DNA of 64,000 bases from Strongylocentrotus purpuratus (lineage: Eukaryota > Echinodermata > Echinoidea > Camarodonta > Strongylocentrotidae): positions 6,255,945-6,319,944 of the forward strand of contig NW_022145611.1 in assembly GCF_000002235.5 (NCBI RefSeq), given 5' to 3'. This document shows, piece after piece, positions 12,241 to 24,200 of this stretch. The position numbers were made by a program, and so were the translations under genes. Numbering within the stretch: position 1 is the first letter of the stretch; every line of letters begins with the position of its first letter. Below the pieces are notes generated by a model, which saw nothing but the letters and a program-made list of their open reading frames with translations, did not search any database and was not told the origin of the DNA.

Positions 12241-15200
12241 ATTTTTTAAAAATTATTATTTTGTGTGTGCGTCCGCCATTTTCAATGGCAAAATGTCCAT
12301 TCTGTCCTGTAAAGTATCCTACAAGCATCTCACATCAGCAATTTGGGGATGTTTATTGGTTCATCGAACACACCAGTCGTGACGAAATAATGCATATTCA
12401 ACCAATGATCAATAAAAAAAAATTCTTCCTGTGGGTAGAAACTGTAAGAGGCATTGATCCGCGTAACAATCCGTGTTTATTTTCAAGAATACAACTTTTG
12501 TCAGTAAAATACAACTTTTGACACTATAGAATACAGTTTTTGAACTCCAGAGGTTGGCAGGTCTGATATAACCATGTGATGTTTGTTTGTTTGGGGGAGG
12601 GGGGAAAAACTGCAAAAGTGTTGTTGATGAATATGAGGAATCAGAAACATGTGCTTCCATGTCATTCATGATTATTAACCAGTCATATTTTGTTTAGAAA
12701 CTTTGTGCTCTGTGGAAATGAGATTAAGTTGACCATGATGGGTCCATTAGCACGTAATTAACATGTCACTGGCTTTGGACAGTGTCCATTAATTCAATGC
12801 TACTGGAGCTATTTAAAAGGAAAACCCAGAGCCAAGTGGGAAAGAAGTCGGTCGTAATTCAATCAGTAATAGCTTTGATGTCCTAATTTCAGAGGGCTCT
12901 GTTGCCCTGTTTCCACAACAGAACCCTGAACCCTCACTGTGGAGGCGATAGATAATTTGTGGTGGACTTGTAACTTGGCGCATCCTGTATCGAGATGTCG
13001 GGATGGTAGAGCTCCCTCGTCTGGGGTCAGATGGAGAGGTTTGTGCGAGGGGGGACGCATACCCTAGCTGCGTGGTGACTCACCCAGCGTGCACTTGTAA
13101 CCACACGCGACGGTTAACGGGTGAATATCAGATCAGACAGCTCTGGCTTCGGTGTAGGATGCGGAGTTAACGAGGAGCGCAATCATCGAGGGACGCTCGG
13201 ATGTGATCACCACCTTAGGACTCATATGTTTCCTCTCTCTCTTGGACCCATGCGTAAATGATTCGCCCTGTTGTGTGCGGCTGAATTGAGACAACGGCGA
13301 GGAGGGGGAGGAGGGGGAAAATAGAACTAAAGCAGGGGGATTTCGTCACCTGTCCTTGAACACTCTGGCTGGGACGTTGCGCCCGGTCTTGGCATATCGA
13401 TGAGAGAGTGTGCGTGTACGTGCCCACATATCTGCTGGCCCTGGTGCGTGTATAGGACGTATGGCCAGCGGTCTGAGATGCAGACATTGGATGAGGAGAG
13501 ATCTTCGGTGGGCTGTGGACAGGCCACCTATCACCACACCCAGGCGTTTGGCCGCTGGATTGGCAAGTGCAGCAACGCCACCATGAATTTCTTAATGGGA
13601 TTATTCCAGCGCGGTTCCTACTACATTCCACACGATGAGGATTACTGCATCAGTCGAAAAAGTGAATATCTTTTTTACTTGTATATATCTGCTTGCTTTG
13701 GTTTGACGATGATAATTGGAATTAAGCCATGAGGAATTTTAGTTTGAGTAATCTATGCAACTTACTATGCATGGCAGAAATATGAAAAGGTAGATGACAC
13801 AAGGAGGTCAAGTATGAACCAGCACAGGAAGCAGAACCGGGTAACGTAAACAAAACTCAAATTTGAGAAACATAAAGGATAATTTCAGAATATCTCTTAG
13901 AAATGAATGATTCAAGAACTATATGTATCCATTATCTGTATGAAAGTAATGATAGATACCATTTATAGTGAAATAATTCAGCGGTTAAGGTTATAATTCT
14001 AAAAGTCCTAATTCTGTATTGGACCAGGTTGTAACCATTTCATTCACTGTTTTTAATATGAATCTTTAGTAAAATTTGTGTTAGCTTGTCTTAAAAATCA
14101 TTTTCTCTGGTGGCTATTGCTCCAAGAATATTTGGTATTGGTTAGGGTGTTATTGGGCCAAAGATTTTTTTGTAAGGTTAGGATTAGGTTTAGGGTTAGG
14201 TGTAATGTAGGGTTCAGGGTTGAAGCGTTGAATTTGGTCAGTGTAGGATATTGTCTGCAGGGGAATCGTCGCAGGAGTATATGTCATACAACTAGCAGAT
14301 CAACTTGTACATTATGATCCTGGGGGTGTCGCTAGAAACCTGTCTGAAACATGTCTAGAAAAAAGGTCTCTATCAAAGTGTAATGTAAATATTGAAGCAA
14401 TTACAAGCCACTGTTTTTTTAAATTTTTAATGAATGATATAGTTTAGATCAATCCTTTTCTTTGACTGGCTTCATTGAACAAACAATTTAATCGTCTCAA
14501 AGCAAAAAGAAAATAAGTTTAGAAGGGTTACGTGTGAACACAATCCATTGTCTTTAGCTGTATGCTTTCCTGAGTGAATCATGCGTTGAGGTTGGAACCT
14601 TGTGATCGTTTGTTGGCCAAATTTAGCAAACGTGGAGAGAGAGAGAGAGGTAGAAAGAGACTCTGGAACCTAGTCATCAGACGTTTGGAGTCTCTGGGGT
14701 CTGGAACAGAAAAGAGTTATTCTTGAAGTTCGTGACAACGTGACTTTTTTAACTTGGTGAAGCCATGCTGTCAAGAGCGACTGCCATGACTCAAGATTCA
14801 TGGAAATTGTAGTGTGCATTGAATATACGGAGAGCCTAGCTTGAAAGCGCTACTCTATCTGATGGGCATTTGAGATTACTATCGCTCTTTCTCTTCTATT
14901 GCTGACAGCAGTACTTTGTTTGGTTTCTTTTTTTAATCAGCATTTAGGAAAAGTTTAGTCTCAAAATGAGTCTACACCACATACATGTTCATGGATGAAA
15001 TGAGAAAAAAAGAACAACAACAACAAAAACAGAATTGCTTTTATTGTGCCTACTGCCTGGTCTGGTCACACCTATAGATAACTGTAACAAAACAATCAGT
15101 CCATGTTATAAGGTATTGGATACCATTGTTGCTCACTGAGTTATATTGAAGAGCCTTCATCCTGATTTCCTCAGATCCAATACCTTCTCTATGTAAACTG

Positions 15201-18200
15201 ATCATAACAATTGAAAATGCCAGTGGCCCAAACACGGAACCTTGTGGGACGCCTTCCTCAAAAAGATCATATAGTAATGGTTATTAACAGTGATATGCGA
15301 CATCTCAGTAGGCTGTGACAGTTTAGATGTGACCTATTTGGGCATGTAAAATAAATGAAACTGTCTCCAGAGGATAAAATAATTTTTTTTTAAATTACAA
15401 AACACAGGAATGTGCTTACTAGAATTAAGATTAATAAAGTTTTGAGGAAGTGTACCTTGGAAATCAATCCGTACTTCAATTTTGCAAGCTTTGACACAGG
15501 AATCTGTCGCCTGGAAAAAAGGTTTATAAAGTTTTGGGGAATTTTAATTGTGCCTGGGAAATTGAATCATAGTTCACTTCTGCAAGCCTTGGCACAGTAT
15601 AGAACATTTGGCTTCAGCTTGCCTTATCTTTGGATGTTCACAACTAATCGAGTTAATTATGATACCACTAAAAAGTGAACGTTGAATTACCAGACTGTAA
15701 TTGGATGAAAGTGTAGGTCGTAGTAGCCTTGTATTAAAATAGATCCTTAACTAGTCCAAGCTGAGGTCAAACACAAATTTGCTCTCCTCTCCTGCTGTCG
15801 CCGACGATGATGGTGTTGATGATGAGGAGTCAAGGTTAAATCTATATCAGTCCCGTGATGACCAGTGAGTTGACCCATCTCTCTTGAAGGTCCATGATTG
15901 ACCAGAGCTTCTGGCTATCTTGGTCAGTGCTGCAGGTGAAGGATTAAATCATAAGTGGGTGAAAGGAAGTCTACGCCCTTTGACCTACCGAGTCACTTGG
16001 TGATGTGACATTTGCTCTGGCGTCATCCATACATTATGAAATTTTCTCCTCTTACATCACTTCTATATAACTCTGCATAAGTTGACTCTATTGGGACAGC
16101 AAAAAATAGTTTGACATCCGCAAAATTCCACTTAGGAAGTGTAAAATAACACGTTTTGCATAGTTTGGTTTAAAAAATGTTTGACTAAGCAAAATTCCAA
16201 CTTGTGAGATTTTAAGTTATGCAGAGTTGACTGTAGTTTGCTGTATTGCTATATCTAAAGAGAAGCAATTACTGTTGCATCAAAGTATATTATAACAATA
16301 AAAATGAACAGGTTACGGTATTCTTTTGGACCTCTTGTTAAAGCCCCACTGCACTACTTATAGCTTCTTGCGCCCTCTTTATAGCAAACAATGCCTAAGC
16401 GGTGACTGTTCGTCCCTCATGGTCCCCTTTTTCTGATGTTAATTGAGAGCTGATTTGATGAGATCACCACCTGTCAGTGACCATGCGGGGAGGTCTAATC
16501 CCTCCTGACCAAACTAGTGCAGATACTCTTTAAGTGATAACACTTTACAGTAGCGCAATGTTGACCGAAAGTGTTCACCAACTGTTCACAGAAATGTCAA
16601 CATGTAAAAACTTTAAACAGGGTCTCAATTGTCCTCTTTTGAATACCTTGCAATATTTGTTGTCAATTGAAGAGGTGTTAATTGACCGGAACGGAGTGGT
16701 CCAGACATCTTAAGTGTTGTGAAAGGAAGGAAGTCCCATTTCCTCTTTAATACTCGTCTCGTTGTTGATACGATGCAACTGTTGATTGCTCCTGCCCCTA
16801 GCCTTAAGGCTGTCATCTATGACTGCCCTTTGGAAATGTCTTACTTTATAGTCAGTTCTCAGTGCCATTAGTAAAGTAGATATATTACTTTCCCCCTGAA
16901 TTATTTTTGTTGTAGTTTCCAAAATAGATGGCTTTGTATTCATTGTTCTCTTTCTTTCCCATCTGTCCATCTGTCCCTCATTTTACTTGCCCTCTGTTAA
17001 TCTTCTTCTCCCATCACTCCCTTTTAATTAAACAAAAAAGAAAATTAGGGTTCTATTTTATTTCAGATTTGTGAACCTTTGTTGTAATGAACCTTTGTGG
17101 TAATGAACCTTTGTTGTAATGAACCTTTGTAGTAATGAACCTTTGTAATAATGAACCTTTGTAGTAATGAACCTTTGTAATAATGTAGTAATGAAGTTGA
17201 TGAACCTTTGTAATAATGAACCTTTGTAGTAATGAACCTTTGTAGTAATGAACCTTTATAGTAATGAACCTTTGTAGTAATGAACCATCAGAATTATGAA
17301 TCTTTTGAATAACAGACCTGAAACAGGAACTTTCGAAAATCCTCATATAATCATTCAATTATTGCCCTATTTCCACATCTGTTAAAGATGTTTTATTATG
17401 ATTTGATACATGTACGTATGTAGCAGGTCAGATGAAAGTGTTGTTTTAATTAAGCTTGCTCGACTTGATTTCAGTTAGGAAGAGGGTCAATCGTCTGAAT
17501 TTTATTTTAGGGTAACTGTTCACAGGAAGTGCTAAATATAGACAACCTTAATTCAAACCAGTCAAAGTCCTTGATGAACACAAATTCTTTTTTTCAAAAT
17601 GCACTTGCTCTTTCTCTTTGCATTTTTGTTAACATTTAAATTTTAATTATGTTACATAAAATGTGCGAAATTAGAATGTGCAAATACACTGTACATGTAA
17701 TTTGGGGATATATTAACACTGGGGACATTAAAATAAGCCAAGGCTTTATTTGAATACATACTGACACAATTTCTGTGAGGTATGTTTAAGCACTTAGGGG
17801 AAAGAGGATCATCAAGGTGTCTTTACAAACAGATGCTTGAGTGTTATTAAGAAACGCAGTCAGATAGATCAGTATCTCAGTAGTGTCTAGCATCCCGCAA
17901 ATGAAAGAGTGTACAAGATTGATAATGGATCCTGTTGAAGTCAGAAAAGTATATCCATTGGAAGAAGAAATGATGTGTTTATTCAAGTTTTTTTGTATAT
18001 TTTTGTTGTTTTGGGCCGAGGGATGGGTTGCATTTAGTTGGAGAAACAATTCCTATGGTCTGTACATTACAAGTCTATAATGAACAAGGGCCAATATTTT
18101 ACCATTTGTCAGTAACAATGAAAAGTAGGGGTAAATGTAGTCCACCAGTTCTGCACTTACATGATATAAATCTCTTAAACCGTGATTTGCGTTTTTGTTC

Positions 18201-21200
18201 CAAATTTGGAATCGGTCTGCAAATCTAAAGGATCTTTCAAAGGCAGAATTCCTTTTTTTAATTTTTCTTTCATAAATATGCAAACCCCAAAAGTATCAAA
18301 TATCTTAAGAGTATGGCTACTGTCCAACTTTTGAACTAAACCCAAATATGCCAGCAGTATCCTGTAAATAGTAACTGGATATTGGCAGATAAAGAAGCTT
18401 TAGATATGAGTTTTGTCTGTGAAGTCCTCAGGAAACTGTTTATTTCCGACATTTGAACTTGTGTGTTAGGAGACGCCATGCTAAACCAGAGGGTGCTATC
18501 CACTCAAAGGTGTCTGTCGTCTGTTGTACTTTTGGGGTTATTTCAGCAGAGCTTAAATTAATCTTAAATAAATCTGCATCTTAATATTTCCGCCACTAGA
18601 ATTTAGAGAGGGTCTCCGCATATTTCTGTCCGAAATGTTTGATTTATTTTATTACTTGTTATACATTATATGTTTATTTTTTAAAGTACAAAGATATGCC
18701 AAGATGACCCCTCAATTCAATGAGTTTGTGACCTTTCTGACAAAAATTGTGGCTTCGGTTACAAAGTCATTTTCAATATTTGATTTTGCGTAATCATGAT
18801 CATACATTCAAAATTTGGAATGTCTATTTCTCTAATCAGTGTACATATTCAGATGTATTTACCCTGTTGAACTCGTACATACATTTTATATTTTATCCAA
18901 CGCTTGCCAAAAAAAATTAAATTAAACCTGTCACTAGGTTTATTAGCTTGTTTCTTTTGCCAAAGATGCCCATGTTTGCCCAGTCATGAAATGCTTTGAT
19001 TCTGAGCAAAGAAACTATTTTCAAAGGTATGTTCAGCAATCTGGAAGCAGCCCATCCTCTAAACATACAGATGAAATATTACAAACACTTTTTGTGTGTA
19101 AATGGTCCCTTTAAAGATAATTAAGTTAGGTTTGTGCTCCTTTTTTGGAGCTTGCTTCCAAGTTCTTGCCAAGTCAGATCATGAGACAATTTGATTATAT
19201 TTTCAATCTTTTGCATGGGTTATGGTGGTCAATCCTCCAAACATACAGATGGAACATTAAAAACCTTTATTTTCATGACAAGTTCCCTTTAAAGATAATT
19301 AAGTTAGGTTTGTGCTTCTCTTTTGGTGCTTGCTTGCTTTAAAGTTCTTGCCAAGTCAGATCATGAGACAATTTGATTATGTTTTCAATCTTTTTCATGG
19401 GTTATATTCAGAATTCATGGAAATAGTCAATCCTCCAAACATACTGATGGAACATTACAAACCTTATTTTCATGATAAGTTTCCTTTAAAGATAATTAAG
19501 TTAGACACGCGCTTCTTTTTTTGGTGCTTGCTTGCTTTAAAGTTCTTGCCAAGTCAGATCATGAGACAATTTGATGATGTTTTCAATCTAAGCGAGAGGA
19601 AACCGCATTCATGGGCTATGTTCAGTGCTCATGGAAGTAGTCAATGGAAAAGGGGATCTCCAGGGGGTCTTGTATTAAAGTGACTCGGTAACATTGCCTC
19701 AGATTCTGAAACAAAATCCTGGATTTAGCTCATGCTGCAATCATAATTATAAACCTTTAGGTTAACCAGGAACCCCATGACTTTTACAAGCCGATCGATT
19801 ATCAAGATATTTATGATTGAAAATAAAAATTTACACTACAGTCTACTGGTGAAAATGAGTATGGTAATACCGGTCACTCAAAGATTTTTACTTTTTTGAG
19901 GCACTTCATGATCATTTTGAGGGGCTTCAATAATATTACACCATATCACACACACTGATAACACGTAGGGCCATGCATCTCAGATTTAACATTGTGAAAC
20001 GATGCCTTTAAGCTTCACGTGAGCTACTGCTGTCTTTCATGACTAGGCAGGCTAGCTAAAGCTAAAGCTAAAAATGGCCCAGAATGTTACCCCCCTGAGA
20101 GGTTAGCAGTTACATGTAAAAGTGTACATTTAGCTGTGAGAATGTTTTGAATGTCATGATCAGTATCAAAAAATGTCTTTCCAAGGCTTCGTACCCTAAC
20201 AGGGACCCTTATCTTAGAATTGATTTAAGGACAATACCGTGTACGGAAGGGTGGGGGGGGGGGGAGGGCTTTCTATCGCTTCTATCTATCCTTTCTATCT
20301 ATCCTTTCTATCCTATAGCTTTTCATAGTGGGAGATAGGTGTATATTTAGAGAACAATCTTACTTTCTCGAACTCAAGGAAGTTGCTTTGAATTGTTGCA
20401 TATTACGATTTTGTTTCAAAGTATAAATAAATGGGTAGAAAAAGTTTTATGGGTATGGTAATGGTTCACAATTTTCTTTTAGTCTCATTTAGAGGCCAAT
20501 TTACCATTGCATTTGTGATGGATTTGTTTTTAAAAAAACTGAAAACCTTGTCACTCTGTGTTCCTAGTTGTGAACACCAAGAGAACAATATTCATGATCA
20601 TAGGTTGCGTCTGCTTGATGAACTTTTGCACTCTTTCGACCATCACTTAGCAGGCTATAACGCTGCATTTCCTTCTCCTAGAAGCCAAAGGTGATACGGT
20701 CGCACCTCAAGGTGTAAAGTGTCGGCTAGCTTCACTCCGCAGCTGAATGACATGTTAATGCTGGTCATGACTGAAGCAAGCTATCAATCTTGACCATGCA
20801 TGCCTGCATGTGAAATTCACAACGGTCTGTTGCCTATTTGAGGTCAAGCCCTAAATATGGACTGCCCGAAACCTTCTATCCGCTCTCTCGATTTTGTTGA
20901 GGAAATTAGGCTGGGTCTAATTGCACTTGTTTATTTTTATGTTTTGGCATGTGGGTGATTTCAAGTTGGAAGTATGGAAATAGCCACAATTTTGTCTGGG
21001 GTTTATGGAACATGTGATGTGTCAGACAAAGAGGTGACGATGTGACCTACATTTTAGTATCCTACAGTTTTTGAGAGCTTTATATAGTATCAGTCCATTA
21101 TATTTCTTTAAATTTCTCCCTTTTATACTTCCCTTTTTACTTGTATTCTATATTAACAAATATAAAAATCCTACTTATGAATTGCATGAAACATTTGTGA

Positions 21201-24200
21201 GCATTCCATTTCTTAAGATATATACTAATGCCCTTTCTTTTCATAACCATCAAAGTGCTGTTTCAATATTCATAATTTGATATTAATACTTTGTTATGCA
21301 TTAACTAATATATGTATTTGGAGTGTGTTTATTGTGTTTTATGAGGGTTTTGCATGCAGTTTACTAATAGAAAGTTGCTTTATAAACCTAAAGTGCTTCT
21401 CTTTTGACCCCTAACAAGATATGGCATGAATGATGGCAGTAAAAGCATTGCAGCCAACATTTCACACAATATTATTTGTGAATTAAGGTTTACATATTTA
21501 TTGCATTTTTGCCACCTAAAATATCATTCTCTTCCTTTATTCTTGTTCCTTTATTGTAGGCATGGAACAATCTGCCTTCAAGTCGATATCCATCGACCAT
21601 CTCGACGATGCGGATGATGCGATAGTTGGCGCCATCACCTTTGCAAACAACGCGGCTGTCGACAAGCGCATGAGTAAGAGCAGCGACTCGCTTTCCGGAG
21701 GACTGACGCAGAGGAGATCGCGGTCGACAAGTCTCGGGGAGAAAGACGCAGAGTATGTATACTTTCTAAAATAAACATTAGCAAATTTGTTTAAAGGCAT
21801 TAAGCATTGTGAGGTGTATATTCAAATTCCATTTTACCTTCAGTAAGTAATTTGCCTCAAAAAACTTTGGCAGCAAAATAAAACGACACATCTTAAACAC
21901 ACAGAGAACTGAGAATTGAGTAGAGGCCTTTGTTTCATGCAGCTTCTGTTATTCACCTCCATCTGCCATCCATTTCCACGTAAAATGTCTTTGTTTTTCC
22001 GCAAAGTTTTTAATATTTATATCACAGTTTACCATGTTATATGTGAACAAGGCATTCATTCTCATCAAAGGTTGGAGTACTGGTAAAAATTAAAAATGTG
22101 CAAAATTTACCTTTTGTATTTTAAATTATGTTATCCCCTAGACCTATGTGTATCTATCAGTGTTTGTGCTTTCAATTGGGTTACAAGTTTAGTAAAATTT
22201 TATGTAGAGATTAGTGCAGAAGCAAAGAACGTGACATTTTATAAGTGTTCTAACTAGATTATGTGTCAAGGCAATTGTAAGGTCACAGAGTTAAATAGAA
22301 GACACAGTGCTGTAAAAATCAAAATCATCCCCTTGAAAAAGTTCACTGTAGTTCAGTGATCTGAAGTAATTAGGAGTTTATCAATCAAGTTCTTGCTTGT
22401 AACATGCTTGAAGCAAGCGACCTTTTACATACCCTCTGCAGTGTATTAAAATGGTTGTCCCTCCCCCTCCCTCCCCTCTCTATCTCCCTCTCTTCCTCCT
22501 TTCCTTTCTCTCCCTCCCTCCATCACTGCCTCTGCTTTTTCTTCACCTCTCTTGTCTATCTTTCTCTTCATACCTACCTCAAGTGCTAATATATGAATCA
22601 TAAACGTGTAGTGGGTGGATGACTTAATAACATGGATTAAGATAGTGTCAAGAACCCAAATGCTATTTCCTTTTGGTGAACGTATGATTTAATTCATGCT
22701 GACGTCCCATATCAAAGTAACTAATATCATTGGTGCCTACATACCATCAAAGCTCAAGACTCTAGGTCTTTCATGTATCTCTGTCACTTTGAAAGTGATA
22801 TTTTGCGCGCTGTTATAAAAGTCACCCTTTTTATGCCTCCGTTACGAAGTAGCCGGAGGCATTATGTTTTCGGGTTGTCCGTCCGTCCGTACGTCCGTAC
22901 GTACGTACGTACGTACGTCTGTACGTACGTACGTCCCGTTCTCGTGATCGCGTTATCTGAAGAACTGGTTGATGGATTCCTGCCAAACTTTGGTCATGTA
23001 TGTATCTTGTAGAGCCGATGAACTGATTAGATTTTGGGGTTACGAGGTCAAAGGTCAAAGGTCACAGGGCTCATTATGTATGCAAAACGAGCTCGTGATC
23101 GCGTTATCTGAAGAACTGGTTGATGGATTCCTGCCAAACTTTGGTCATGTATGTATCTTGTAGAGCCGATGAACTGATTAGATTTTGGGGTCACGAGGTC
23201 AAAGGTCAAAGGTCACAGGGCTCATTATGTATGCAAAACGAGCTCGTGATCGCATTATCTGAAGAACCGATTGATGGATTGCTGCCAAACTTAGGTCATG
23301 TATGTTACTTGCAAAGCCAAAAAACTGATTAGATTTTGAGGTCACGAGGTCAAAGGTCAAAGGCCACAGGGCTCATTATGTATGCAAAACGAGCTTGTGA
23401 TCGCGTTATCTGAAGAACCGATTGATGGATTGCTGCCAAACTTAGGTCATGTATGTTACTTGCAGAGCCGATGAACTGATTAGATGTAGGGGTCACAAGG
23501 TCAAAGTTCAAAGATCACAGGGCACATTATGTATGCAAAAACAGCTCGTGATCGCGTTATCTCAAGAACCGATTGATAGATTCCTGCCAACTTAGGTCAT
23601 GTATGTTTCTTGCAGAGCCAATGAACTGAGTAGATTCTTGGTTCATAAGGTCAAAGGTCATGGGCTCATTATGTATGCAAAAATAGCTTGTAATCACAAT
23701 ATTCTGAAAACCTGTTAATGGATTACAATTGAACTTGAATTTGAAAAATTTCTTCTGTTTTGGTTTGTAAAATTGCTCTATGACGGAGGCATCATTTTCG
23801 ACTGCGCGCAGTCGAAGTTCCATCTAGTTGTTTATGCATTATATAGATGACCTTGTACTATACAAATGTCATTATGACCTTGTACAGATGCAAATTTCAA
23901 ATTATAACATTGTAATCAGTAGGAATTCAATTTAACCATGACTTTTGGATGTTGATAAGACAGCTAAGTTCATCACTTCCAAAAACGACCTCATTTTGAA
24001 GATTTGGTAATACAATGTAGGTGTTCTCGAATAAGAATTGACAGGAAAGGGGACTTATTCCTGATCATATGGTAGAAATTCTAAGCAATAGATTATTGCT
24101 TTCAAATCCTACGAAATGTCACAGAAGCGAAGGGAAGGATAAGAAGATAGAGGGCAGTATATATTTTAAGCAGTTAATAGAATCGATGTCACCTTGGCCC

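Larger units (their letters stand above)
2051..21559 (+). other. 19.5-kb intron, mostly repeats
   Basis: Contains foldback elements (3176-3580, 7290-7653, 10713-10809), a hAT-type element (12095-12563), minisatellites (about 5520-5970, 10091-10465, 17065-17290, 18960-19600), a decayed reverse transcriptase (15050-15280) and the candidate alternative first exon (13478-13661). Stretches 3600-5500, 6000-7280, 7660-10080, 13670-15000, 15280-16330, 17300-18950 and 20020-21550 show only AT-rich DNA with homopolymer runs (poly-C at about 6456-6470 and 9724-9742, poly-G at about 8648-8664 and 20252-20264). I find no exon-like segment in them. Confidence 0.7.

Noticed and set aside
13215..13631. 138-codon - strand open frame
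   Set aside because: It is antisense to the better-supported + strand candidate exon at 13478-13661 and has no splice logic or recognised motif.
17053..17358. Repeat-protein-like - strand frame (KVHYYKGSLLQRF repeats)
   Set aside because: Frame through a 15-bp minisatellite.
22941..23730. Regular repeats that could suggest a CRISPR array
   Set aside because: Units are 151 bp, contiguous and without unique spacers, inside a eukaryotic transposon.
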